Assembly (NCBI RefSeq): GCF_034113385.1
Contig: NZ_JAXEXL010000020.1
Coordinates: forward strand, 1 to 53,976
Direction of reading: 5' to 3'
Length of the DNA: 53,976 nt
Source: Atopobium sp034113385
GTDB taxonomy: Bacteria > Actinomycetota > Coriobacteriia > Coriobacteriales > Atopobiaceae
Below are positions 24,646-33,293 of the stretch, piece after piece. The position numbers were made by a program, and so were the translations under genes. Below the pieces are notes generated by a model. The model had not been told where the DNA came from, searched no databases, and was given only the letters and a program-made list of their open reading frames with translations. The number at the start of each line of letters is the position of its first letter. Position 1 is the first letter of the stretch.

Positions 24646-26367
24646 ATGGATCAAAGCATTAAAGAAACGGTTACTCAGTGGCTGAATAACCTGAAAGAAC
24701 AAGATTTAGTTGACGAGCTCAAGGCACTTATCGCGGCCGATACTGACGAGTTGTATGACGCGTTTTATCGTGGTCTGGAGTTTGGGACAGCTGGCCTTCG
24801 CGGAACGATTGGTGTGGGCACCAATCGCATGAACGTGCACGTGGTTGCTCGGGCAACGCAGGGTGTAGCGGACTATCTTAATGCTCATTACACTCATCCA
24901 AGTGTTGCGATAGCGCGCGATTCTCGCAATAAGGGCGAGGAGTTTCAGCGTGTAGCAGCTGGTGTTTTGGCAGCCAATGGCATCCATGTGTACGTGTATC
25001 CTCGCATCGAGCCCGTTCCAGCGCTGTCTTTTGCGGTGCGTCGTTTGGGCACCAGCGCTGGTATTGTGTTAACCGCAAGTCATAACCCCGCAAAATATAA
25101 CGGTTATAAGGTGTATAACGAGCATGGCGGTCAAATTGCCAACGAGGCTGCAGATGAGATTAGTGCTGCCATTGTAAAGACGGCTATGTTTGGTGCCGTG
25201 AAGTGCATGGACTTTGATCAAGCCCTGCAGCAGGGATTGATTGAGTGGACACCTGAGTATGTGCTTGATGATTTTATACAGGCCATCAAGGAAGTTTCCG
25301 TCCCTGGCTTTAAGGCATCCGATGGCTACAAAGTGGTATACACTCCGCTTAATGGCACTGGCATGGAGTGTGTAAGTCGCATTCTGTCCGAAATTGGCGT
25401 AAACGACGTAACGGTTGTCCCCGAGCAATCTGAGCCTAATGGAGATTTCCCCACGTGCCCGTATCCCAACCCTGAGTTTCGTGAGGCACTTGATTTAGGG
25501 CTTACCTTGGCAGATGAGGTCAAGCCTAACCTGTTGGTAGCAACTGATCCCGATGCAGATCGTATGGGGACTGCCATTCCTCATGCCGGTGAGTACAAGC
25601 TGCTCTCTGGCAACGAGATGGGCGTGCTGCTTATGGACTGGTTGTCTACTATGGCCCAGCAAAACGGCGAGGACGTGTCGTCCAAGGTGGCAGTTACCAC
25701 TATTGTTTCGAGCTCTATGTGTGACGCTATAGCTGTCGATAAGGGCTTTGAGCTGCGTCGCGTGCTTACAGGCTTTAAGTACATTGGTGATCAAATTGAT
25801 CAGCTTACTGCGGCGGGCCAGTCCAATCGCTTCCTGATGGGCTTTGAGGAGTCGTACGGCTATTTGGTTGGTACGCACGCACGCGATAAAGACGCTATTG
25901 TTGCAACTATGCTGTGCGTAGAAATGGCATCCTACTACGCTGCAAAGGGCATGGATTTGTACGAGGCTATGGAAGCTTTGTACCAAAAGTATGGTTACTA
26001 CCTTAACGGCACAGTAAACGCTAGCTTCCCTGGTGCTGCAGGTGCTGCTCATATGGCAGAAATTATGGATGGCCTACGCACCAATCCTCCTGTAGAGATT
26101 GGTGGCTATAAGGTGCTTGCCACAACAGACTTCGCAACGGGCCCTCAAATGCCTCGTGTGTCTGGCCTGCAAAAAGAAGCGCCTCAGGTTTTGCCCTCCT
26201 CCAATGTCATTGAGTTTGCGCTTGAGGGCAACAATAAGGTTATTTTCCGTCCATCGGGCACCGAGCCTAAGGTAAAGGCCTATTTGTTCTCTAAGGGCGC
26301 TACGCGTGCAGAGTCCGAGGCTGTTCGTGCAGCTTTGCAAGAGGCTTCCGAGAAGCTCTTAGCCTAG
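24646..26367 (+). CDS. phosphoglucomutase / phosphomannomutase
   Basis: 573 aa, alpha-D-phosphohexomutase family, interconverting glucose-1-phosphate and glucose-6-phosphate (or mannose forms). Phosphoserine S145 in TASHNPAKYNGYKVY, the metal loop DPDAD (301-305) and R, the sugar loop GFEESYGYLVG and the C-terminal phosphate loop FRPSGTEPKVK are all intact. AAGGAG precedes the ATG. It supplies sugar phosphates for nucleotide sugars such as those used by RmlB-type enzymes. It appears to be transcribed alone. Confidence 0.95.
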   Translation: MDQSIKETVTQWLNNLKEQDLVDELKALIAADTDELYDAFYRGLEFGTAGLRGTIGVGTNRMNVHVVARATQGVADYLNAHYTHPSVAIARDSRNKGEEFQRVAAGVLAANGIHVYVYPRIEPVPALSFAVRRLGTSAGIVLTASHNPAKYNGYKVYNEHGGQIANEAADEISAAIVKTAMFGAVKCMDFDQALQQGLIEWTPEYVLDDFIQAIKEVSVPGFKASDGYKVVYTPLNGTGMECVSRILSEIGVNDVTVVPEQSEPNGDFPTCPYPNPEFREALDLGLTLADEVKPNLLVATDPDADRMGTAIPHAGEYKLLSGNEMGVLLMDWLSTMAQQNGEDVSSKVAVTTIVSSSMCDAIAVDKGFELRRVLTGFKYIGDQIDQLTAAGQSNRFLMGFEESYGYLVGTHARDKDAIVATMLCVEMASYYAAKGMDLYEAMEALYQKYGYYLNGTVNASFPGAAGAAHMAEIMDGLRTNPPVEIGGYKVLATTDFATGPQMPRVSGLQKEAPQVLPSSNVIEFALEGNNKVIFRPSGTEPKVKAYLFSKGATRAESEAVRAALQEASEKLLA

Positions 26368-26433
26368 CGCTTGTGACCTGCGCAAACTTCTTACGTAGCG
26401 TAGGGTGGACGGTAGTTAATAAGCAGAATACAA

Positions 26434-26508
26434 ACAATAGTTACGTAAAACGAGAACAGTAGCTACATGGGATGAGAACAATAGCTACGTTTGCAATAGC
26501 TACGTTTG
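26434..26508. repeat. four copies of a TAGCTACGT-containing repeat
   Basis: Two 22-nt degenerate units (26434-26455 and 26456-26477), a 16-nt unit (26478-26493) and a 15-nt unit (26494-26508). The last two share CAATAGCTACGTTTG exactly and in tandem; the first two share ACARTAGYTACRT and end GAGA. No spacers, so not a CRISPR array. Confidence 0.75.
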
Positions 26509-26512
26509 TGTT

Positions 26513-26550
26513 GCGTCGTGTCATTATTAATATTAATAATGACACGACGC
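26513..26550. repeat. perfect 38-bp palindrome, no loop
   Basis: The 19-nt arm GCGTCGTGTCATTATTAAT is followed directly by its reverse complement. It lies 3' of both converging genes. It may end transcription in both directions as RNA, or extrude as a cruciform. A true T-run is absent. Confidence 0.85.
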
Positions 26551-26594
26551 TTTAGAAACTAAAGGCAAAAAGCTTGATGATGTAAGCCATAAAG

Positions 26595-26634
26595 AACCGC
26601 CTCTCATTTTTTGTTCCAGAAATGAGAGGCGGTT
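26595..26634 (-). terminator. terminator of the C39-like gene
   Basis: The arms AACCGCCTCTCATTT (26595-26609) and AAATGAGAGGCGGTT (26620-26634) pair perfectly over a 10-nt loop. Read on the minus strand it is followed by CTTTATGG. Confidence 0.65.
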
Positions 26635-26703
26635 TACTGTAAGTGGGGTAAGCAGGCTCAACCTAAACAACTCAATCAGTAAGGCGAGCTATGAAATCAA
26701 TCC

Positions 26704-27843
26704 TTACTCGGAGGATTTGGAAGAGCCAGAGGAGCTAGAAGCGCTAGCATCTGCGCTATCAGCACTCTTGGACTCATCGGAGCTATCCTGGGTAGTCTCT
26801 TCAGCGGGGTGCATAACCATCATTTTGCTGGAGGTGTATCCCAAGATGGTTTGTACTGCCCAAGGACGAGTGCTTACTAGGCTATTGGTGGGGTCGTATA
26901 CGTTTACGGTGCCGTCTGCATTGAGGCTTGCCAGCAGTACATAGTGCTGATGGTTGGTAAAGGTTTTATCGTTTACCAGCACAATAATGGGATGATTATT
27001 TTTAAGGGAACCCGTAATTTCATTTGCAGAAGCGTCAACGGACTCTGCGTACAGGCCCAAATCTTTGGCCTTGTCAGTAAAGAACTTGAGGTCGGTAAAG
27101 GCATCGCCGGTGGCATAGTTGTTATCGGTGGCAAGTTTTGCAATGGTTGCAGGAGTTTGGTCATTCTTGCCCGTTAAAGACATGTAAGCCATAGCAAGGA
27201 CAGTAGGACCGGATCCAGTTACTCCCAAAGGAGCATTTGCATAGTCTATAAAGCCCCAGCGCGCGTCATAGGAATACAACAGGGGAACGGTGTTCTTAGT
27301 AACGGCATCAGAGTAAGTCTGCGCTTCTTTGGAGGCAGTGGGGACCTTGGCAACAAAGTCTACTGCTGCAGGGTCTTCAAATGCAAGTTCAATAATGCGC
27401 TCATTGGTGTATTTATCGGCATTTTTGGCAATGGATTTCCAGTTGTCTCCCACAGAGAGCTGTCCTTCCAAGCTCTTACTGAGCTCGCTAGAAATACCTG
27501 CTGCAATACCGCTTTCATTCTGAGTGGCTTCTACCGTTGGAGCCTTCTTTGCAGTACAGCTCCGTACGCAACTAGAAATGCCTACAACAAGCAAAATGAC
27601 AATAATAATACCGCCTACAAGAACAGCAATGACACGCGGATTATACCTGCCAAAGATGCCGCGCTTGTTAAGGTCAATACGCTGTCCACGCAAAGAGTAT
27701 TCGCCTGTGCCATCCGCACGCTGAGAACGGCCTGCGGCAGAAATGCCAGATGACTGTCTCCGTTGACGCTCTGATGTGCGTGCCTGACGAGCTCGCTGCT
27801 GAGACACCGGCCTTGATGAGCGAGGTTGCTGTGAGTACGGCAT
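26704..27843 (-). CDS. membrane protein with a C39-like peptidase domain lacking the catalytic Cys
   Basis: 379 aa from ATG 27843, which has AAGGAG upstream. A long basic, Gln/Arg/Ser-rich cytosolic N-terminus leads to one membrane helix (VIAVLVGGIIIVILLVVGI, about 70-90). Outside the membrane, after a variable linker, comes a C39/papain-like domain: VPLLYSYDARWGFIDY, TGSGPTVLAMAY, NHPIIVLV, NHQHYVLLASL and VYDPTNS. In C39 relatives the block reads GCGPT with the nucleophilic Cys; here it is GSGPT with Ser at residue 211, while the His is kept. It ends with a Ser-rich tail. It may bind, but probably does not cut, cell wall peptides or proteins. It is divergent from the gtrA operon. Confidence 0.75.
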   Translation of the reverse strand: MPYSQQPRSSRPVSQQRARQARTSERQRRQSSGISAAGRSQRADGTGEYSLRGQRIDLNKRGIFGRYNPRVIAVLVGGIIIVILLVVGISSCVRSCTAKKAPTVEATQNESGIAAGISSELSKSLEGQLSVGDNWKSIAKNADKYTNERIIELAFEDPAAVDFVAKVPTASKEAQTYSDAVTKNTVPLLYSYDARWGFIDYANAPLGVTGSGPTVLAMAYMSLTGKNDQTPATIAKLATDNNYATGDAFTDLKFFTDKAKDLGLYAESVDASANEITGSLKNNHPIIVLVNDKTFTNHQHYVLLASLNADGTVNVYDPTNSLVSTRPWAVQTILGYTSSKMMVMHPAEETTQDSSDESKSADSADASASSSSGSSKSSE

Positions 27844-27871
27844 ATAGCTCCTTCGTTTAACCAATCAGGCT

Positions 27872-27889
27872 GCATGTAAGGTTACATGC
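27872..27889. promoter_or_regulatory. palindrome GCATGTAAGGTTACATGC between divergent genes
   Basis: 8-bp perfect arms around a GG centre, in the divergent intergenic region between the C39-like gene and gtrA. A plausible shared operator. Confidence 0.45.
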
Positions 27890-27983
27890 TTTATTGATAC
27901 TGTTTAATATAGCGCGGATTGTGCATAAGCGCACGTGTATTATGGTATTGGTGCATATAAAACGATGGAAGGTAGTTTTTGGG

Positions 27984-28430
27984 ATGAATAGATTGTTGGC
28001 ACAAATCGTGAAGTTTGGCGTTGTGGGTGTTTTGGCCACCTTGGTAGACTTTGGCATCATGATTGCTCTGCATGAGTGGCTGGGTATGAATCCCATTATT
28101 GCTTCTGCTATTTCCTTTACCGTTTCTGCTATTTTTAACTACCTTGCATCCATGCGCTATGTATTTACCCATCGAGAAGATCTGTCTAAGACGCGCGAGT
28201 TTATCGTCTTCTTTGTTTTGTCTGTTGTTGGACTACTTCTTAACTCATGTATTATGTGGGCAGGCGAGCTCAGCTTTACCGCTTTGGGTGTTGCCTATGC
28301 TAATGGGCCGTACTATGTGGGCGTAAAGGTAGTTGCTACAGGCGTTGTTATGGTTTGGAACTTTGTGTCTCGTAAAGTCTGGTTAGACGCAGATACTTCC
28401 CATAAAGCGAGTGCCCCTGCTCGCAAGTAA
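27984..28430 (+). CDS. GtrA-family membrane protein
   Basis: 148 aa, four predicted membrane helices. It opens LLAQIVKFGVVGVLATLVDFGIMIAL, whose VKFGVVGVLAT is a GtrA signature, and includes FNYLASMRYVF. GtrA proteins help move lipid-linked sugars across the membrane, working with GtrB-type GT2 enzymes such as the one at 21092. GGAAGG lies 11 nt upstream of the ATG at 27984. It leads an operon with the two next genes. Confidence 0.88.
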   Translation: MNRLLAQIVKFGVVGVLATLVDFGIMIALHEWLGMNPIIASAISFTVSAIFNYLASMRYVFTHREDLSKTREFIVFFVLSVVGLLLNSCIMWAGELSFTALGVAYANGPYYVGVKVVATGVVMVWNFVSRKVWLDADTSHKASAPARK

Positions 28431-28450
28431 ATTGTCACAAAAGGTTTTGT

Positions 28451-29035
28451 ATGCAGTTCTTTGAGTACATACGCCAGCATCTTTGCGCGCTGATTCTTGG
28501 TGCGCTGATAGGTGCAGTTGTTGGTGGTGTTGCTGCCCGGTATATAGGTGGTGTGCCTCTGCCCGCGGGTACATCGTTTGAGCTGTGTTCATATGAGGTA
28601 CAAACAGCAGTTCCCTCTATGGTCAGCCCTCGTGAAGTGGCACGTAACTTTACAACTTTGCGTGCACAAAAGCAGTTTAAACAGGAATGGATGGAGCAAA
28701 CTCCTGCATGGATGTATCTGTATTCTCGACATGACGGATACGTATACGCTCTTATTGGTACGGATTCTCCAGAACAGCAGACGCTTGCTCAACAGCAGCT
28801 TGCGGCGCAGGCAACACAATTTTTTAAGCAGGCATATTCCTCAGATGATGGAACATATACCTTAGTGCAGCAGCAAACAGAACGCATTGGTGCCTCTGAT
28901 GCTGCAACCATATTGGCCCCTGTTTTTTGTGCATGGGTTGTAACCTTTGGTATTGCAACAGCGGCGCTCTGTGTTGCTATCGCCTTGTATGCCTATAAGC
29001 CAAAGGACCGCAAGCCAAAGGAGCAGAGTATATGA
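28451..29035 (+). CDS. two-helix membrane protein, Wzz-like (polysaccharide co-polymerase) topology
   Basis: 194 aa: one helix near each end (LCALILGALIGAVVGGVAA and APVFCAWVVTFGIATAALCV) with an external loop of about 130 residues rich in Gln, and a Lys-rich cytosolic tail. This matches the layout of chain-length regulators. Sequence similarity is weak; the support is topology and the neighbouring EpsG/Wzy-like gene. AAAGG precedes the ATG; the stop overlaps the next start (ATGA). Confidence 0.55.
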   Translation: MQFFEYIRQHLCALILGALIGAVVGGVAARYIGGVPLPAGTSFELCSYEVQTAVPSMVSPREVARNFTTLRAQKQFKQEWMEQTPAWMYLYSRHDGYVYALIGTDSPEQQTLAQQQLAAQATQFFKQAYSSDDGTYTLVQQQTERIGASDAATILAPVFCAWVVTFGIATAALCVAIALYAYKPKDRKPKEQSI

Positions 29036-30204
29036 TGATATACGTCTATACTGCACTGTTGAGCTGCATGTTTGTTTGGCTTGCCGCTATGCCACTGTGT
29101 TCCAAACACCAGCAATGGGCTTTGTGGATAGGAGCCTTTTTAGTTATGTGGCTTCCTGCGGCTATACGTCTAGATATTGGTGTTGACTACTCGCGTTTCC
29201 AAGGATATTCCGAGCTGTATACCATTTATGGATCTGGTGGTTCTATCCCACAGGGTATGGACATTGGTTTTGTGGCGCTTATCCGTGTATTGTGGACAAT
29301 CAGCAAATCTCCGCAGCTGTTATTTGCGGTGAGCTCCGCTTTTATCTACGCACTTATGATGCGCGCTTGCAAAAGGCTTTCTTTGCATCCAGTTTTTAGT
29401 CTTGCTTTGTTTTTTATTGCAGGCTTTTACTTTGAGACGTATAACATCATTCGTCAGTGGATGGCTTTGGCATGTATCTTTAATGCATTGGAATGGATTG
29501 CGCCATCGGCGTTTGCCCAACACGAACCTGACCAAAAGAGTAGTGTTATCCAGCGGGATAGTACGGCAGAGAAAACAGGAGAGAAAAGCTACAATACTCT
29601 TCACTGTTTTGCCTGTTATGGAGCTTGGGTTTTGTTAGGAGCAGCATTCCATATAAGTGCTCTTATTTTCTTACTGCTCTGGCCTCTGTATTTCCTTAAG
29701 CTCAATTCTAAGCGCGCCTTGGTCTTATTGGCTGTCTTTTTGGTAGTGGGGTATGTGGCTAAAAATGTGGGCAAAGTTGTACTTTCTGGTACGCGCTTTG
29801 GTCGCTATCTGTATGACAGTAGCTCAGGGTATGCAGTTGTGTCTCCCCATTGGGACAGTATTATTGTAATGAGCATCTGCTTGGTCTTTATATTGTGGCA
29901 ATTTAGACGCAAACAGGAACTTTCACGTTGGGACAATGCGCTTGTTCTTTTAAGTGTTTTAGGCTGCGCATCTGCGCTTGCTGGTTTGTATATGCCTTTT
30001 ATCTTTGAGCGCATTGCTCGGTATTTTGCCCCATTTATCCTGCTGCAATTACCTACTGCAGTTATGGAGGAGCAGTCAACCCATAAACGTTATGCATATA
30101 TTCTTGCAATTATGGCTTGCTGGCTTCTTGCAACATTTGTGCGCGTATACTTTGGCGGGCAATTTGGTGTTTTGCCATTTCAGAGCATATTTCTACACGC
30201 TTAA
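29032..30204 (+). CDS. EpsG/Wzy-like polysaccharide polymerase
   Basis: 390 aa with about 10 hydrophobic segments. It contains the EpsG-like pattern PAAIRLDIGVDYSRFQGY followed by YNIIRQWMALACIF. EpsG proteins polymerise or export exopolysaccharide repeat units. A soluble charged insertion (about residues 160-190) divides the membrane part. The start may be the ATG at 29032 or the one at 29035. It is the last gene of a gtrA / Wzz-like / epsG operon. Confidence 0.7.
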   Translation: MMIYVYTALLSCMFVWLAAMPLCSKHQQWALWIGAFLVMWLPAAIRLDIGVDYSRFQGYSELYTIYGSGGSIPQGMDIGFVALIRVLWTISKSPQLLFAVSSAFIYALMMRACKRLSLHPVFSLALFFIAGFYFETYNIIRQWMALACIFNALEWIAPSAFAQHEPDQKSSVIQRDSTAEKTGEKSYNTLHCFACYGAWVLLGAAFHISALIFLLLWPLYFLKLNSKRALVLLAVFLVVGYVAKNVGKVVLSGTRFGRYLYDSSSGYAVVSPHWDSIIVMSICLVFILWQFRRKQELSRWDNALVLLSVLGCASALAGLYMPFIFERIARYFAPFILLQLPTAVMEEQSTHKRYAYILAIMACWLLATFVRVYFGGQFGVLPFQSIFLHA

Positions 30205-30384
30205 TGCAATAAAAACAGTATATATGTCAATTCAGGGTATAAATCACATGCTTTCATAGAATTATTTATTGCATTTACATACATTTTTGATAGTGTTTTA
30301 TGCGTTAAAAACATAAATGACTAGGAAACAGTAATCAAGTATGAGTATCCAATAATTTTACTGTTTCAATAAGGAGTTGCCACC

Positions 30385-30816
30385 ATGGTTAAAAAGCGCA
30401 ACAGTAGGCAAGATGCTATTCGAGACATTGTTCGAAGCAAGTCTATTCGCACGCAGCGTGCACTTGTGCAAGAGCTTATGAATGATGGCTACAATTGCAC
30501 GCAAGCAACTGTTTCACGTGACATTGCAGATATGGGTCTGCGCAAACTGCCCGAGGGCATCTATGTATTGGCAGAGGACTTACACCTTCAGCGTATGGTT
30601 TCTGAATTGGTTCAGAGTGTTCGTCGTGTAGATAACCAGGTGTTAATTAAGGCTCAGCCAGGTACTGCTCCTGGTATTGCTGCTGCTATTGATGCAGCAG
30701 ATCTTCCTACCGTTGTTGGTTCGCTTGCTGGTAATGACACTATTTTAGTTGTAACTGATGCTGCAAAGACTGGTGCAGATTTTGAGGTATTGGTAAACAA
30801 ATTGCGCAACGTATAG
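30385..30816 (+). CDS. argR: arginine repressor
   Basis: 143 aa: an N-terminal winged helix (QATVSRDIADMGLRKL) and a C-terminal domain with the Arg-binding and hexamer-forming GTAPGIAAAIDAADLPTVVGSLAGNDTILVV. It represses arginine biosynthesis and activates or represses catabolism, with arginine as corepressor. No arginine biosynthesis gene is in the window, so it is an orphan here. AAGGAG precedes the ATG. The 180 bp upstream is AT-rich and holds weak ARG-box-like palindromes only. Confidence 0.92.
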   Translation: MVKKRNSRQDAIRDIVRSKSIRTQRALVQELMNDGYNCTQATVSRDIADMGLRKLPEGIYVLAEDLHLQRMVSELVQSVRRVDNQVLIKAQPGTAPGIAAAIDAADLPTVVGSLAGNDTILVVTDAAKTGADFEVLVNKLRNV

Positions 30817-30837
30817 CACAGTTTTGTCAGAGCATAA

Positions 30838-30877
30838 AAATCCCTCGCCTTGTATGCGTATACAGGGCGAGGGATTT
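30838..30877. terminator. bidirectional terminator between argR and pbp1
   Basis: An 18-bp stem (AAATCCCTCGCC.../...GGCGAGGGATTT) with a tiny loop. The minus strand has TTTTTA immediately after it; the plus strand has a shorter T-rich tail. It ends both converging transcripts. Confidence 0.85.
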
Positions 30878-30942
30878 GCTTTGTGCCTTAGATGCGTGCA
30901 ATCCAAAGCTGGGCAGTTGACCTGACAGATTGACTAAAGCTA

Positions 30943-33018
30943 TTAGTCTCCGGCAGCTGCTGTATCAGGCGGGTTGTTATCAGGGGTAGCGGGTGTAGTG
31001 GGCGAGTCAACGGGATCGGTCTGCTCTTCTTCTGGCTGCTCGGTTTGTGGTGTTTCCTCTGTTGTTTGCGCTGGAGTCTCTGGCTTTTGGGACTTAGCAA
31101 ACGCCCAAGCGCTCGAAGGCTTGTAGCTTGGCGCAGGACTGGAAGTAAACTCTTGGCGCGCAACGCCGCCTAACGTCAGGTCTAAATAGCGACCAAAAAT
31201 AGGACAAGATGTATTAGAGGGGTGACCAGCAGAGCCATATACATAGATGGTTTTCTCTTCACGGAAGCCAGTCCAAACAGCAACAGTAGTCTGGGGTGTA
31301 TAGCCTACAAACCAAAGGTCGCGAGCGTTTTCTGTAGTGCCTGTTTTACCAGCAATGGGCTGATTAACATGGCGAGAATAGCTGCGAACAGCCGTAGCAG
31401 TACCGCTGTTTACAACGCCTTGCAACACTTGTGTGGTTGCATAAGCTACCTCGCCAGAGATAGCTTGAGTTGCTTGCTCCTTATGCTCGTACACGGTGTT
31501 GTTGTTGCGGTCTTCAATCTTGGTAATAGCAACCGCATCACGGTGAATACCATTATTTGCCAAGGTGGAATACGCCTCTGCCATTTGCAGGGGAGGAACA
31601 CCAATGGTACCAAGGGTAATAGAGGCATATGAGGGGATATCTACCTTAATGCCCATGCTTTTTGCTGTGCTCGAGATGGTGGCGCCACCAATGGCCTGTG
31701 CAACTTGTACATAGCCCGTGTTGGAGGAAACCTCTGTGGCGCGTGCAAAAGAAATAGTGCCGTAGTTGGTGTTGCCATAGTTCTGGACGCGCCATGTGGG
31801 TGTTACCTGAACAGGTGAGTTGCAGTTAAGGTTGGTCTTGGGGTCAAGACCCTGAGAAATAGCTGCGACTAAGGTAAAGGCCTTAAAGCTTGAGCCAGGC
31901 TGGCGGCGTGCCTGAGTTGCTAAGTTAAATTGGTTAGTATCGTAGTCTCGTCCACCTACCATGGCATCAATGTAGCCATTTTGGTTATTGATGGCTACAA
32001 GAGCGCTTTCTAGCTCGCTATTGCCAATGGCATCAAGTTGCGCCTGGACGGCCTTCTCGGCAGCATCTTGTTTATCTGGGTCTAAGGTGGTGTATACCTT
32101 CAGGCCACCCTGATAAATGGTTTTGGCATCAAAGTCTTCAGACAAAAGAGATGCAATATAGCTGGTGAAGTAAGGGTACTTGCCCTTCTCGCTGGTAACA
32201 GACTGTCCGCGATTAAGCGTAATGTCTTCTTGGGAGGCTGCGTCATACTCTTCCTGAGTAATATCGCCAGCCTTAAGCATACGCTTAAGAACAACGTTAC
32301 GACGAGCCTTAGAATCGTTGGGATTAACAGTGGGGTCATATGCGGTAGGGGAGTTAGGAATACCAACAAGTGTTGCTGCTTCTGCCAAAGTCAGCTCATT
32401 GGCGTGCTTATTAAAGTAGGTAATGGATGCAGCCTCAATACCATAGGCACCTTGTCCGTAGTAAATGGTGTTTAGGTACATCATAAGAATCTGATCTTTG
32501 GTGTAGGTCTTTTCCATCTCTACAGCAATATAGGCTTCACGTACCTTACGTTTGACGGTTTTATCAAACTGCTCATCAGACAAAACAGTGTTGCGAACAA
32601 GCTGTTGTGTAATGGTAGATGCGCCCTCAGAGCCACCAGAAGCGTTAGAGAATATTGCACGCATGATGCCGTAGGGGTCTACGCCATTGTGCTTGTAAAA
32701 ACGGATGTCCTCGGTGTCTACCGTGCCCTTAATAACGTAAGGAGAAACGTTCTCCATAGTTACGCTCTTGCGGTTTTGTAGGTAAAAGTTTGCAATGACA
32801 TTACCTTTAACGTCATACACCGTGGTTGGTTCTGCAACAAGGTAGGCGTCTGCAGATTTATAATCTGGCAGGTCAGTTAGCCAAAAGGTCATGAGCGAGC
32901 CCAAAGAAACCATGAGCGCAATGCCCAGTAGGCCGATAAAACCAAAGACGCCAAGTACACCAAAGCCAAAAGCATGAGTCTGCGCATGCCTATGAGCTCT
33001 ACGTGTGCGAACACCCAT
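30943..33018 (-). CDS. class A penicillin-binding protein (PBP1)
   Basis: 691 aa from ATG 33018, which has GAGGAGGA upstream; an upstream in-frame start has no such site. One N-terminal membrane helix (about 18-47), a GT51 glycosyltransferase with EDIRFYKHNG (catalytic E103) and ITQQLVRN, then a transpeptidase with SSFK (S376-K379), SSNTG and KTGTT (558-562). It ends with a Pro/Thr/Glu-rich low-complexity tail. It polymerises glycan strands and cross-links peptidoglycan. It converges on argR and diverges from the DUF6056 gene. Confidence 0.94.
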   Translation of the reverse strand: MGVRTRRAHRHAQTHAFGFGVLGVFGFIGLLGIALMVSLGSLMTFWLTDLPDYKSADAYLVAEPTTVYDVKGNVIANFYLQNRKSVTMENVSPYVIKGTVDTEDIRFYKHNGVDPYGIMRAIFSNASGGSEGASTITQQLVRNTVLSDEQFDKTVKRKVREAYIAVEMEKTYTKDQILMMYLNTIYYGQGAYGIEAASITYFNKHANELTLAEAATLVGIPNSPTAYDPTVNPNDSKARRNVVLKRMLKAGDITQEEYDAASQEDITLNRGQSVTSEKGKYPYFTSYIASLLSEDFDAKTIYQGGLKVYTTLDPDKQDAAEKAVQAQLDAIGNSELESALVAINNQNGYIDAMVGGRDYDTNQFNLATQARRQPGSSFKAFTLVAAISQGLDPKTNLNCNSPVQVTPTWRVQNYGNTNYGTISFARATEVSSNTGYVQVAQAIGGATISSTAKSMGIKVDIPSYASITLGTIGVPPLQMAEAYSTLANNGIHRDAVAITKIEDRNNNTVYEHKEQATQAISGEVAYATTQVLQGVVNSGTATAVRSYSRHVNQPIAGKTGTTENARDLWFVGYTPQTTVAVWTGFREEKTIYVYGSAGHPSNTSCPIFGRYLDLTLGGVARQEFTSSPAPSYKPSSAWAFAKSQKPETPAQTTEETPQTEQPEEEQTDPVDSPTTPATPDNNPPDTAAAGD

Positions 33019-33111
33019 TAAATCCTCCTCTTGTTCGCCATTGGGAGCTAGTCTGTTCACATGTGTGACAGGATGCGAACGTAAGTAACTCTTAATTGTG
33101 AACTATCTTGC

Positions 33112-33117
33112 ATTATA
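33112..33117 (-). promoter_or_regulatory. candidate -10 TATAAT for pbp1 (minus strand)
   Basis: A perfect TATAAT on the minus strand about 95 nt upstream of the pbp1 start at 33018. A proper -35 is not evident. Confidence 0.35.
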
Positions 33118-33162
33118 AAGTGAGCGTCAATGGCAAATGTATTTGTGTTACTTGGCATTTTG

Positions 33163-33177
33163 CTGTGAATTTCACAG
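33163..33177. promoter_or_regulatory. palindrome CTGTGAATTTCACAG
   Basis: 7-bp arms around one base, in the divergent region. It looks CRP-like but has a 3-nt rather than 6-nt core, so a different regulator is likely. Confidence 0.4.
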
Positions 33178-33293
33178 GCGTATCACACTCAAGAGCACTT
33201 ACGTTACACTGCTGTACATACATCCTTGTAACGCACAGAACGCACAGGCATGGTTTGTAAGCACGCAAGGGGAGTATGTAAAGGAGAGCAGGT

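Larger units (their letters stand above)
26368..26703. other. 336-bp convergent intergenic region with repeats and two hairpins
   Basis: No gene found. Left to right it holds about 65 nt of nothing recognisable, four spaced copies of a TAGCTACGT-type repeat (26434-26508), a perfect 38-bp palindrome (26513-26550), a 15-bp terminator hairpin (26595-26634) and about 70 nt before the stop of the minus-strand gene. Confidence 0.7.
33078..33206. promoter_or_regulatory. shared inverted motif AACGTAAGT..CTCTT between divergent promoters
   Basis: AACGTAAGT followed by CTCTTAA at 33078-33095 recurs in reverse orientation as AAGAG..ACTTACGTT (33191-33205). With the palindrome at 33163-33177 this could be a shared control region for pbp1 and the DUF6056 gene. 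Confidence 0.35.

Noticed and set aside
26434..26508. Possible CRISPR array
   Set aside because: The repeat units are 15-22 nt, vary in sequence and have no unique spacers; no cas gene is nearby.
33163..33177. CRP/FNR site
   Set aside because: The spacer between TGTGA and TCACA is 3 nt rather than 6, so it does not fit CRP.
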